Origin: Flavobacterium ginsenosidimutans
Lineage (GTDB): Bacteria > Bacteroidota > Bacteroidia > Flavobacteriales > Flavobacteriaceae
Length of the DNA: 64,000 nucleotides
Direction: 5' to 3'
NCBI RefSeq assembly: GCF_003254625.1
Contig: NZ_QJRJ01000080.1
Span: 310,001 to 374,000, forward strand
The notes under the pieces are model-generated. The model was not told the origin of the DNA. It saw nothing but the letters and a program-made list of their open reading frames with translations, and searched no databases. Both the position numbers and the translations under genes were made by a program. The stretch's first letter is position 1, and each line of letters opens with the position of its first letter. Of the stretch, positions 16,814-25,325 are shown one piece after another.

Positions 16814-18199
16814 CTAAAATCCTTCAGTCGTAAAACAAGAAGCCGGCAAATTCGCTTTATTAAACAAATCCGACTGCGTTGTATTTCCCCATGCAAACCT
16901 CACTTTTGCTGGATTTACAACTTTTTTACTTGTCAAAATCACTTCGTTATTTTTAATTGAAGCTTCGGCTGGATAGAAAATGCCATCGGAACCAGCAACT
17001 TCAAATTGATTCGATTTTTTGTCTTTAAAATAAAGTCCATCAGCATAATCGAAAGAAACAATTACCTTGTTTTTTTCAATCTTAATATCTTTAAACAATG
17101 GACCATTTACCAAATTAGAATTGGTTTTATAAGTTTCAGCCAAAGCTAAATTCGCCAAACGAATTCCAACCGATTTTTTATTCTTTGGATGAATATCAAT
17201 TGTATCCGAAATATCGCTAATCACAACCATTCCCGTTTTTGAAACTTCTTTCAATAATTTTCTCTGCGAATTTCTAACCGTTACATTTGAGAAATTATTT
17301 GAACCCGTTTTAAACGGCGCAATCTGAACATAATAAAACGGAAAATTATCATTCCATTCTTTTCTCCAAGAAGTAATTAACGCTCCCAGAGTTTTATCAT
17401 AAACCAAAGAACCCACATTTGATTCTCCCTGATACCAAAGCGTTCCTGCAATTTTAAATCCTACAATCGGGTAAATCATGGCATTGTAAGCACGTCCTGG
17501 CTGTCTTGGTCCATATTCTTGTTCGTTTAGTTTTTTGGCATTTTCTAACAAAAGCGGATCGTTATTTACCACATCTTCTGGCATCCAGATTTCTGCAGGA
17601 GTTCCTCCCCAATTTGAAGAGATCAATCCGATTGGGACATTTTTCAAATCTTCGCGAAGGCGTTTGGCAAAAAAGTAACCAATGGCGCTAAAATATTTCA
17701 TGGTTTCTGGAGTCGATTCGGTCCAATTTCCAAGTAAATTATTCTGCGGACTTGTAGCGGTTAATTTCGGAACCGTAAAAAAACGAATGTTTGGATTCGT
17801 TGCATTTTTCATTTCTTCTTCTCCGTCATCAATTCCCCAGCTTACCGACATTTCCATATTCGATTGTCCAGAGCAAAGCCAGACTTCGCCAATCAAAATA
17901 TTTTTTAAAATGACTTCATTGTAGCCCTTTATCGAAATAGTAAAAGGTCCACCAGCTTCTGAAGTTTTAATCGTCAGTTCCCATTTCGCCTGATTAGTGG
18001 CAACGGTTTTATATTCCTGATTGTTCCAACTAGAAACCAGTTTTATTTCTTCTTTTGGATTTGCCCAACCCCAAATTTTCACTTCAGAGTTGCGCTGTAA
18101 AACCATATTATCACTAAAAATATTCGGAAGCGAAACGTTTGCCATCATAGTACTGGAAATCAATAAAAAGAAAACAAACTTATAGATATTATTTTTCAT
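16814..18199 (-). CDS. SASA-type (sialate O-acetylesterase-like) carbohydrate esterase, secreted
   Basis: The 461-residue protein has a signal peptide (FFLLISSTMMANVS) followed by the family opening LPNIFSDNMVLQRNSEVKIWGWA. The catalytic block is GEVWLCSGQSNMEM with Ser113; a Gly-Thr-Pro-Ala-Glu block (SNWGGTPAEIW), GTLWYQGESNV and the late DIHPKN His follow. The SASA family is named for sialate esterase, but many members in Bacteroidota sugar loci remove acetyl groups from plant polysaccharides. Here acetyl-mannan is the sensible substrate. It overlaps the upstream CE2 gene by 11 bases, so the two are translated together. Confidence 0.87.
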   Translation of the reverse strand: MKNNIYKFVFFLLISSTMMANVSLPNIFSDNMVLQRNSEVKIWGWANPKEEIKLVSSWNNQEYKTVATNQAKWELTIKTSEAGGPFTISIKGYNEVILKNILIGEVWLCSGQSNMEMSVSWGIDDGEEEMKNATNPNIRFFTVPKLTATSPQNNLLGNWTESTPETMKYFSAIGYFFAKRLREDLKNVPIGLISSNWGGTPAEIWMPEDVVNNDPLLLENAKKLNEQEYGPRQPGRAYNAMIYPIVGFKIAGTLWYQGESNVGSLVYDKTLGALITSWRKEWNDNFPFYYVQIAPFKTGSNNFSNVTVRNSQRKLLKEVSKTGMVVISDISDTIDIHPKNKKSVGIRLANLALAETYKTNSNLVNGPLFKDIKIEKNKVIVSFDYADGLYFKDKKSNQFEVAGSDGIFYPAEASIKNNEVILTSKKVVNPAKVRFAWGNTTQSDLFNKANLPASCFTTEGF

Positions 18200-19289
18200 T
18201 TAGTAACTTCTTTAAAAATGGAGCATATTCGTCTGCCAAAACCTTATGTTCAGCCACATCTGGATGTCCTGAACATCCGCTTGGAGTCATTGGTTTGAAT
18301 TTGAAAATCTGAATTGGTTTGTGCGTTTTATCATTTGCGAAAGCATTTTTAACTTTATTTAGGCAATCTTCAAAAACAACTCCTCTTTCTCCTCCAACCA
18401 TTGGACTATTGGTAATTACAATCTGCACTTTCGGATTATGTTCGTACAACATTTTTATAAAATTGATGTAATTCGAAATATATTTTTCAGGATTAAAAGG
18501 CAAACGTTCTTTTTTACCATCTCCGCCAGAAAAATCATTTGTTCCTAAAGCAATGCTGATAATATCCGGCTGAAAAGCGAAATCATATTTAGGTTTTGAA
18601 GTATCTTTCGTTAAATACAAATTCGGATAAACATCTGGCATGATCGCTTCGTCCTTATGTTCGTCGTTCCAGTTTCTGTACATTCCAATTCCAGAAACGC
18701 AACTCATTAAATAATCAACACCAATCTCTCTTGAGAGTGTTGGACCGTAAGCATAATAACTATTGTGATGATCGTAATATTCCCCTTTATCGCAAGGAAT
18801 GTCAGAACCGTCGCTTGCTGCACCGCAAGTAATCGAATCTCCGATAAACTCGATTTTCTTTTTCTTTTTAAACAAAATTGAAGTCAGCTTTGCCGTTGTT
18901 CCAGCGAACAAAACTCCGCCCGTATGCGCTTCTGTATTTTTATAAATTTCTAAACGATGTTCTTTTTGGTTTGAAGTAACCTTTACAGGAAAAGATTGAA
19001 CCGCACCTTTTTCAATTCTAATTTTTCCAATATATTTTCCATCCAAAACCAAAGAAACATAATTATGATGTTCGTAAGCATCCACACTTTGAAGTGAAAT
19101 CGAACATTCATTTCCAGTAAAATTGAAAGAAACGGAAGAAGCCGTTGCAATCAAAATGACATTATCATTCTGCAATTTTTCTATGCGACCTTGATATAGG
19201 AAAGTTTTATTTGAATTTAGCGTTTGCGAGTTCGAAATAATCGAAATCAGCAAAAACGAAATTAAAAGTGCTATTTTTTTGGGAAACAT
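18189..19289 (-). CDS. CE2-type acetyl esterase (jelly roll plus SGNH hydrolase), secreted
   Basis: The 366-residue protein has a signal peptide (ALLISFLLISIISNSQ). The first 135 residues form the CE2-like jelly-roll domain (FLYQGRIEKLQ, FTGNECSISLQS). The SGNH hydrolase follows: IEFIGDSITCG with nucleophile Ser152, SIALGTNDFSGGDG, and GCSGHPDVAEHK with the catalytic His. CE2 enzymes deacetylate xylan and mannan oligosaccharides. It is first in the operon with the SASA esterase, so this arm removes acetyl decorations before the backbone enzymes act. Confidence 0.9.
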   Translation of the reverse strand: MFPKKIALLISFLLISIISNSQTLNSNKTFLYQGRIEKLQNDNVILIATASSVSFNFTGNECSISLQSVDAYEHHNYVSLVLDGKYIGKIRIEKGAVQSFPVKVTSNQKEHRLEIYKNTEAHTGGVLFAGTTAKLTSILFKKKKKIEFIGDSITCGAASDGSDIPCDKGEYYDHHNSYYAYGPTLSREIGVDYLMSCVSGIGMYRNWNDEHKDEAIMPDVYPNLYLTKDTSKPKYDFAFQPDIISIALGTNDFSGGDGKKERLPFNPEKYISNYINFIKMLYEHNPKVQIVITNSPMVGGERGVVFEDCLNKVKNAFANDKTHKPIQIFKFKPMTPSGCSGHPDVAEHKVLADEYAPFLKKLLNEK

Positions 19290-19320
19290 AATTTATTTGT
19301 TAAAATATAAATACGATTCA

Positions 19321-19328
19321 CAAATATA
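19321..19328 (-). promoter_or_regulatory. -7 promoter box for the esterase/GH3 operon
   Basis: The minus strand reads TATATTTG, exact to TAnnTTTG, 31 bases ahead of the CE2 start codon. A clear TTG -33 element at normal spacing is not visible. The 216-base gap upstream holds nothing else I recognise. Confidence 0.5.
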
Positions 19329-19505
19329 TTGGAAAGAGAATATCTAAAAAGATACTAAAATGTCAAAAAGTAATAAAAAAACACCACACAAAGACATCAG
19401 TTTTGGGTTTATTTGCGTTAATTCTTACAAGTGAAGCAAATGGTATTCTTTTAAAATGCCTAATTTGCAGCTTTCTTTATTAATTCAATACTTTTTATAA
19501 ACAAA

Positions 19506-20015
19506 ATGCGATTACGTTTTTTTATTTTTCTATCAGCCGTTATTTTATTTTCATCTTTTAATTTAAAAAAGAATGAAAGACAAACTCCTATTCAAAATCC
19601 TAAAAATCAAACTGAGATCAATCGTGATTCTTTAATTGTTTTTGCTAAAAAACATTTAGGAGTTCCTTATGTATATGCCAGCAGTAATCCGCAAAAAGGC
19701 TTTGACTGTTCAGGTTTTGTGAGTTATGTTTTCAACAATTTTGGAAAAACATTGCCACGAAGTTCAAGCGGATATAAAAACATCGGTAAAACTTTAAAAC
19801 CAGAAGAATTTAAAGTTGGAGATATTTTAGTTTTTTACGGATATAAAAACAGGAATGTTGTGGGTCACGTGGGTATTATTTGTGAAGCCAACGGAATGCA
19901 GTCGAAGTTTATTCACGCTTCGTCAGGAAAAGCGCAACAAGTAACTATAACGGCGCTTGATACAGAACACTATACCAAACGCTTTTATAAATGTGTTGAT
20001 GTTTTATCGGAATAG
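19506..20015 (+). CDS. NlpC/P60 (C40) peptidoglycan endopeptidase
   Basis: The 169-residue protein has an N-terminal hydrophobic export segment (FFIFLSAVILFSSF). The rest is one NlpC/P60 domain: LGVPYVYASSNPQKGFDCSGF with catalytic Cys68, GHVGIICE with His121, and KFIHASS with a third polar residue, His137. Members cleave D-Glu to diamino acid bonds in the stem peptide. It is monocistronic and convergent with the L,D-transpeptidase gene, which also works on peptidoglycan. Confidence 0.92.
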   Translation: MRLRFFIFLSAVILFSSFNLKKNERQTPIQNPKNQTEINRDSLIVFAKKHLGVPYVYASSNPQKGFDCSGFVSYVFNNFGKTLPRSSSGYKNIGKTLKPEEFKVGDILVFYGYKNRNVVGHVGIICEANGMQSKFIHASSGKAQQVTITALDTEHYTKRFYKCVDVLSE

Positions 20016-20061
20016 TTTTTTTAGCCACTAATTACACAAATTTTCACGAATTTATCTTTTT

Positions 20062-20123
20062 GCCACAGATTAAAAAGATTAACACAGATTTTTTATAATC
20101 CTTTTAATCCTTTAATCTGTGGC
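20062..20123. terminator. Inverted repeat, probable bidirectional terminator
   Basis: Arms GCCACAGATTAAAA and TTTAATCTGTGGC pair over a partly matched interior, between the convergent NlpC/P60 and L,D-transpeptidase genes. A short related half-element (GCCACTAATTACACAAATTTT) lies just before it near 20021. Confidence 0.65.
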
Positions 20124-20198
20124 TTTTATTTTTTATACCAATTGTTGAATAGATTCAGTTTTTAGAATTTGGAATTTAAAAAATTGGAATTTAAACTT

Positions 20199-21779
20199 TT
20201 ATTCTTCTGTCAATAATTTAATCAAACTTTCATCTCTTCCATAAATATCTTTATAGAAGTTTAGATTTCCTTCGCGGTCTACCCAAGCAGTAAAATAACC
20301 GATGTAAACTGGAACTTTTTTCTTTAAAGTGTACCAGCTTTCTTTTCCGGCGTGCATTGCTTTATCAATTCTGGCAGGATTCCATTGCGGATCAACTTTT
20401 AGTAATTCAATCGCTAATTCACGAGGTTTTGCTACACGTACACAACCATGACTAAAAGCTCGGCTATCTCTTTCGAACAAACTTTTTGAAGGCGTATCGT
20501 GCAAGTAAATATTACTTGAATTAGGAAATAAAAACTTCACCAAACCTAAAGAATTGTTTTTCCCTGGAAGCTGACGAACTGCGCCGTTATTCCATTCTAG
20601 ATTTTTCTTCTGCAAATAGTTTTTATCTTTTGCCATTCCAGGTTTAATCTCCGATTTGATAATACTTGGCGGCACATTCCAATACGGACTAAAAACAATA
20701 TTACTCATCATTCCGCTGAAAATTACTGTTTTTGTCATCGCTTTCCCTACAACAACCGCCGATGTAAAAGCGATTTTTCCATCTTCAATTATGTACAGTC
20801 TAAATTCAGGAATATTTACTTCAATATATTTTTGACCTTTCTCCAATTCGGGATCAATCCAACGGCAACGTTCCATATTCGCAATAATCGTTTTGATACG
20901 CTCCGAAACTGGAATATTCAAATCATTAATATGTTCTAATAAAATTGTATTTTTTGGAGTGTAGCCGTGACGAACTTCGTAGTTTTTAATAGCTTTCATT
21001 AAAGTTGTATCGCAAACAGCACTTTTACTATCTTCCTTAAGATCCTTAGTTACAAAAAGCCTTTCTCTAATCTGAGCAACAACATTTGATGAATCGCCAA
21101 CTTTTAGAGCTTTATAATCTTCATCCGTTTCTATAGTTTTCCATCCTCCATTTTTCTCAATTTCTCTATATTCTTTTAGAGCGTCACGAAGTTTGTAATA
21201 TTGGCTGAACATCTTTTTTTTCTTATCATCAAGAATAGTTGTTTTCTTAAAAATAGAATCAGAAAGCACTTGGTAATTGAACTTTTTGCGAGGTAAAAGC
21301 CATTCTAAAGAAATACTAGTTTTCTCATCAAAACCGGCATATACTTTTTCTGCATAGTAGTAATACAAATTTGACAGCAGTAAATCGGTATCTTCTTTAG
21401 ATATTTTTTTGGTTGGATTATTTTCGAAAACCGAATTTAATTCTTCTTTATAAGGATAATTAGCTTTTAATCCTTCCTGACCTAAATTTTTGTATTGATT
21501 GAATAATGTATTTCCAAATTCAACAACTCCTTTATTATCTTGCCACAATTGGGTTGATTTATTTTTTAGATATAAAGAAGTTACATCATTTTTAAATTTA
21601 TCCAGTTTCGGATAACTTTCATAAAATTTCGCAATACGCGTGCTGTCAATTGTAAGTTTTAATTCTGGAATTTTTTCGACTTTCTTTATCGAATTTTCCT
21701 CCTTTTTATCTCCTTTCGAATTACACGAAAAAACAAGCAAAAAAACAACTGCAACTATAGGCGAATACCAAATTTTCAT
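20199..21779 (-). CDS. L,D-transpeptidase, YcbB-like, lipoprotein
   Basis: The 526-residue protein starts with a lipoprotein signal (VFLLVFSCNSKGDKK). A helical N-terminal region is followed by a peptidoglycan-binding-like segment (YKALKVGDSSNVVAQIRERL) and the YkuD catalytic domain: YIEVNIPEFRLYI, NIVFSPYWNVPPSI, and RAFSHGCVRVAKP with catalytic Cys446. YcbB-type enzymes make 3-3 cross-links in peptidoglycan. Length and domain order are normal for the family. No partner gene overlaps it. Confidence 0.93.
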   Translation of the reverse strand: MKIWYSPIVAVVFLLVFSCNSKGDKKEENSIKKVEKIPELKLTIDSTRIAKFYESYPKLDKFKNDVTSLYLKNKSTQLWQDNKGVVEFGNTLFNQYKNLGQEGLKANYPYKEELNSVFENNPTKKISKEDTDLLLSNLYYYYAEKVYAGFDEKTSISLEWLLPRKKFNYQVLSDSIFKKTTILDDKKKKMFSQYYKLRDALKEYREIEKNGGWKTIETDEDYKALKVGDSSNVVAQIRERLFVTKDLKEDSKSAVCDTTLMKAIKNYEVRHGYTPKNTILLEHINDLNIPVSERIKTIIANMERCRWIDPELEKGQKYIEVNIPEFRLYIIEDGKIAFTSAVVVGKAMTKTVIFSGMMSNIVFSPYWNVPPSIIKSEIKPGMAKDKNYLQKKNLEWNNGAVRQLPGKNNSLGLVKFLFPNSSNIYLHDTPSKSLFERDSRAFSHGCVRVAKPRELAIELLKVDPQWNPARIDKAMHAGKESWYTLKKKVPVYIGYFTAWVDREGNLNFYKDIYGRDESLIKLLTEE

Positions 21780-21885
21780 ATGTAGAATTTTTCATTAAAA
21801 GTAGAAAAAATTCTATTAAAACAAAGGACTCGGCAATAAATCTTAATCCTTATTTTTTTGAAGTCTAAATGTTTAATAAAAAATA

Positions 21886-21918
21886 AAAGCTCCAAACAAT
21901 TTATATGTCTGGAGCTTT
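21886..21918 (-). terminator. Rho-independent terminator after the DUF1573 gene
   Basis: The stem is AAAGCTCCA (21886-21894) with TGGAGCTTT (21910-21918); on the minus strand it is followed by a T-rich run. It lies 28 bases past the DUF1573 stop. Confidence 0.75.
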
Positions 21919-21946
21919 CGCCATATAACCAACCTATTAAAATTTC

Positions 21947-22363
21947 TTAAATAACAGTACCTTTTAAAGTAAGTACTTTTGGTGTTGTTTCTGCACTAGT
22001 TGTTACAGTAACCGTTTTTGTAAAAGCACCTTTGTTTGCAGCGTTGTAAGTTGCAGTAACTTTTGCAGATTTACCTGGCTGAACTGGTTCTTTTGTGTAA
22101 TCTGTAGCTGTACATCCGCAAGATCCTTGAACGTTTGTAATAACTACAGCTGTTTTTCCTGTATTTTTAAATTCGTAAACAATTGCTTTTGGAGTTCCTT
22201 GCGGGATTTGTCCCACATCAATTGTTTCTGCTTTCCAAACAATTGTAGAAGCCGAAGGCTCTGAAATTGAAGTTTCTGAAACTAAAGATTGCACAGGTGC
22301 GATTGCCGAAAAAGACATTAGGCCTAAAGCCAAAGCTAACATCGAAATTTTGATCATTTTCAT
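21947..22363 (-). CDS. DUF1573 secreted protein
   Basis: The 138-residue protein has a signal peptide (MLALALGLMSFSAIAPVQS) and one DUF1573 domain: AETIDVGQIPQGTPKAIVYEFKN, VQGSCGCTATDYTKEP, then a beta-rich end (TATYNAANKGAFTKTVTV). DUF1573 is an immunoglobulin-like (ASPM/SPD-2/Hydin type) domain common in Bacteroidota envelopes, and its function is not known. The CGCT cysteine pair is conserved. It is monocistronic with its own promoter and terminator. Confidence 0.88.
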   Translation of the reverse strand: MKMIKISMLALALGLMSFSAIAPVQSLVSETSISEPSASTIVWKAETIDVGQIPQGTPKAIVYEFKNTGKTAVVITNVQGSCGCTATDYTKEPVQPGKSAKVTATYNAANKGAFTKTVTVTTSAETTPKVLTLKGTVI

Positions 22364-22405
22364 AACTGATATATTTAAAATGGTTTGTAGTTCATTTTGA
22401 TATTA

Positions 22406-22413
22406 CAAAGGTA
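22406..22413 (-). promoter_or_regulatory. -7 promoter box for the DUF1573 gene
   Basis: The minus strand reads TACCTTTG, an exact TAnnTTTG match, 43 bases before the ATG. No TTG at normal spacing is seen. Confidence 0.5.
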
Positions 22414-22527
22414 ATTCAGACAAATTCATGTTGCTGTTAACTGGTTTCAAACGTTTGTTAATGACTTGTTAACCGCCTGTTTTTAGGCCAAAATTGATTA
22501 ATATTACACTCTCAAAATTCTTTATTC

Positions 22528-23793
22528 TTGAAAATTAATAAACTCAACAGCATCATTCTCTTAGGATTGGTAGCCATCATTAGTATTTTGGTGGCACAAT
22601 TGTTATGGACAAAAGAGGCTTTTACGATTGAACAAAAAAAGCTTAGCCAGAAAGCTCATATTGCTTTATTGGAAGTGGCTAAAAAATTATACGAAGGAAC
22701 TAATCATGAACTTCCAGTTCAAAATCCCGTTCAGAAAATTGCAAACGACTACTATATTGTAAATGTCGATAACGAATTTGAACCTGATATTTTAGAATTT
22801 TATCTGAAAACGGAATTCAAAAAAATGAACATCACAACCGATTTCGAATACGCGATGTACAATTGTCAAAGCGACGAAATGATTTATGGTGATTATATTT
22901 CACTTTATAAGAAAAAAGCAGAATGCAAAAAAACCGTTTATTTTCCTAAACATAAAAATCTAGTTTATTATTTCGCGGTTCGTTTTCCAAATGAAACTAC
23001 TTATTTGTTTAGTTCAATGCGATTTTGGTTTATTCTTTCAACCGCATTGATTCTGATTTTATTGATTTACGTTTATTCTATTTTTACACTTTTACAGCAT
23101 AAAAAATATTCAGAACTACAGCGTGATTTCATTAATAATATGACACACGAATTTAAAACGCCACTGGCTTCAATTCTTATCGCTTCGAAATATTTGATTG
23201 AACAAAAACCAATTAAAGAAGACAAAAAACTTTATACTTACACTGATATTATTATCAATCAAGGAAATAAATTAAACGGCCACATCGAGAAGATTTTAAA
23301 CATTGCAAAAGCCGATTATGCTCCTTTAGAACTTAAAAAAGAAAGTATTTTAATTGTGCCCATAATTGAAGAAGCAATTGAAAACATCAAATTAAAATAT
23401 CCCGAAGCTTCGATTAAAATTGAAACTTCTTCAAAAGAATATTTGCTGGAAACCGATATTTTTCACTTTGGTAATTTAGTTTATAATTTACTGGATAATG
23501 CCGTGAAATATTGTAATGAAAAACCAGAAATAACTATTAAATTCACAGAAGAAAACAATTGTTTAAAACTAGAATTTATTGATAACGGAATTGGGATTAC
23601 TCCTAAAAAAATATCTTTTATCTTTGATAAGTTTTATAGAGTTCAAAATGAAAAGAGCAATGAAGTTAACGGATTTGGACTTGGCTTGTATTATGTAAAA
23701 GAAATCTGCAGTTTGCAAAACTGGAAAATAAAAGCCGAAAACAATAAAGAAAAAGGTGTTACTATAACTTTATCAATTCCTAATAAAAAATGA
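22528..23793 (+). CDS. Two-component sensor histidine kinase
   Basis: Translation starts at TTG (22528), since no in-frame ATG precedes the first membrane segment; the product is 421 residues. Two transmembrane helices (about 9-27 and 167-187) enclose a 140-residue periplasmic sensor domain with no recognised fold. The cytoplasmic part has the H-box FINNMTHEFKTPLAS with His207, the N-box NLLDNAVKY, DNGIGI, and GFGLGLYYV. It overlaps the response-regulator gene by 4 bases (ATGA), so the two are translationally coupled. The pair resembles Bacteroides RprX/RprY in layout, but I cannot assign the signal. Confidence 0.93.
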   Translation: MKINKLNSIILLGLVAIISILVAQLLWTKEAFTIEQKKLSQKAHIALLEVAKKLYEGTNHELPVQNPVQKIANDYYIVNVDNEFEPDILEFYLKTEFKKMNITTDFEYAMYNCQSDEMIYGDYISLYKKKAECKKTVYFPKHKNLVYYFAVRFPNETTYLFSSMRFWFILSTALILILLIYVYSIFTLLQHKKYSELQRDFINNMTHEFKTPLASILIASKYLIEQKPIKEDKKLYTYTDIIINQGNKLNGHIEKILNIAKADYAPLELKKESILIVPIIEEAIENIKLKYPEASIKIETSSKEYLLETDIFHFGNLVYNLLDNAVKYCNEKPEITIKFTEENNCLKLEFIDNGIGITPKKISFIFDKFYRVQNEKSNEVNGFGLGLYYVKEICSLQNWKIKAENNKEKGVTITLSIPNKK

Positions 23794-24476
23794 AAAACTT
23801 CAAAATACTATATGCCGAAGACGACGAAACCCTTGCGTTTTTAACCAAAGATAATTTGGAGCAAAATAATTATGAAGTTATTCATTGTTCTGACGGAAAA
23901 TCGGCGCTTAATTTTTTTGAAGAAGAAGAATTTGATATTTGCATTTTTGATATTATGATGCCAAAAATGGATGGTTTTCAGTTGGCAGAAGCCGTTCGAA
24001 AAATAGATGTTGAAGTTCCGATTATTTTTCTTTCAGCTAAAACATTGAAAGAAGATAGAATTAAAGGCCTGCGTCTGGGCGCTGATGATTATTTGGTAAA
24101 ACCTTTCAGCATTGAAGAATTATTATTGAAAGTGGAGATTTTCTTAAAGCGTTCGCAAAAAAACATTCCAGTTGCAAAAACGATTTATGAAGTTGGCAAA
24201 TATCAATTTGATACCAAAAATTTCATTCTTTTTAATAATGATGAAAAAGTCGGATTGACACAGCGCGAAGCCGAATTATTGAAACTTTTTCTAGATCATA
24301 AAAATTCTGTTTTGAAAAGAGAACAAATCTTAACTTCTTTATGGGGAACTGACGACTACTTTATGGGAAGAAGTTTGGATGTTTTCATTTCTCGTCTTCG
24401 TAAAATCCTTGCCAATGAAGAAGGAATTTCAATTGAAAACCTGCATGGAATTGGTTTTAGGTTTTCTATTGGGTAA
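23790..24476 (+). CDS. OmpR/PhoB-family response regulator
   Basis: The 228-residue protein has a receiver domain (ILYAEDDETLAFL, DICIFDIMMPKMDGF with phospho-acceptor Asp54, IFLSAKT, DDYLVKPFS) and a winged-helix DNA-binding domain (LTQREAELLKLFLDHKN, RSLDVFISRLRKIL, GIGFRF). It is the partner of the kinase it overlaps. The targets are unknown; the neighbouring envelope genes are candidates by position only. Confidence 0.95.
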   Translation: MKNFKILYAEDDETLAFLTKDNLEQNNYEVIHCSDGKSALNFFEEEEFDICIFDIMMPKMDGFQLAEAVRKIDVEVPIIFLSAKTLKEDRIKGLRLGADDYLVKPFSIEELLLKVEIFLKRSQKNIPVAKTIYEVGKYQFDTKNFILFNNDEKVGLTQREAELLKLFLDHKNSVLKREQILTSLWGTDDYFMGRSLDVFISRLRKILANEEGISIENLHGIGFRFSIG

Positions 24477-24560
24477 ATCACAATTCTGTTAAAAATAAAG
24501 AAAAATCTGTAAGCAGTTTTTCAAAAAACTTTGTATTTTTAATATCTAATTTTCTTGGAT

Positions 24561-25325
24561 ATGAAATTACATCATTTGCGAAATGCCACTTTGGTAATTG
24601 AAACAGAGAAGCATGTCATTTTAGTTGACCCAATGTTAGGTAAAAGAAAAACAATTCCGCCTTTTACTATTTTCAGATATAAACCGAAACGAAACCCGCT
24701 GGTTGCATTGCCTAAAAACAGTCGTGACATCTTAAGTCGCGTAACGCATTGTTTAATTACGCATTTACATCCAGATCATATTGATAAAGCTGGCGAGGTT
24801 TTTTTAAGACGAAAAAGCATTCCGGTAATCTGTAGTTCTAAAGATGAAAAAGCTTTGGTTCAAAGAGGATTAAGTGTAATTCAGACTCTAGAATATTGGG
24901 AACCACAATTATTCTTAGATGGGAAAATAACTGGAATTCCTGCTATTCACGGTTACGGTTTCATTGCCAAATTAATGGGAAATGTAATGGGATTTCATAT
25001 TGAATTAGCAAACGAAAAATCTATTTACATAAGTTCTGACACCATTTTTACAGAGCATGTAGAAAAGGTTTTAACGCAATTTAAACCAGATATTTCGATT
25101 GTAGCCTGCGGAACCGCAAGATTAGATATTGGACAGCCATTATTAATGCGAATGGATGACATTTTAAAATTTGTGACACTTGCTCCAGGAAAAGTTCTTG
25201 CGAATCATTTGGAAGCTTTAAACCATTGTCCAACGACACGATTACAGTTAAGAACTGCACTTTCAGATCATGGCCTTTTAAGCAGAACCGCTATTCCAAA
25301 TGATGGAGAATGTTTAGAATATTAA
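24561..25325 (+). CDS. MBL-fold metal-dependent hydrolase (UlaG-like)
   Basis: The ATG at 24561 (MKLHHLRNATLVIE) gives 254 residues; an in-frame TTG two codons earlier is less likely. The zinc-binding motif is THLHPDHIDKAG (His68, His70, Asp72, His73), and further ligands appear in SSDTIFTEH and ANHLEALNH. The short N-terminal strand with LVIETEKHVILVDPML is typical of beta-lactamase-fold hydrolases of the UlaG type. There is no export signal, so it is cytoplasmic. Its stop overlaps the stop of the convergent radical SAM gene by 4 bases. Confidence 0.82.
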   Translation: MKLHHLRNATLVIETEKHVILVDPMLGKRKTIPPFTIFRYKPKRNPLVALPKNSRDILSRVTHCLITHLHPDHIDKAGEVFLRRKSIPVICSSKDEKALVQRGLSVIQTLEYWEPQLFLDGKITGIPAIHGYGFIAKLMGNVMGFHIELANEKSIYISSDTIFTEHVEKVLTQFKPDISIVACGTARLDIGQPLLMRMDDILKFVTLAPGKVLANHLEALNHCPTTRLQLRTALSDHGLLSRTAIPNDGECLEY

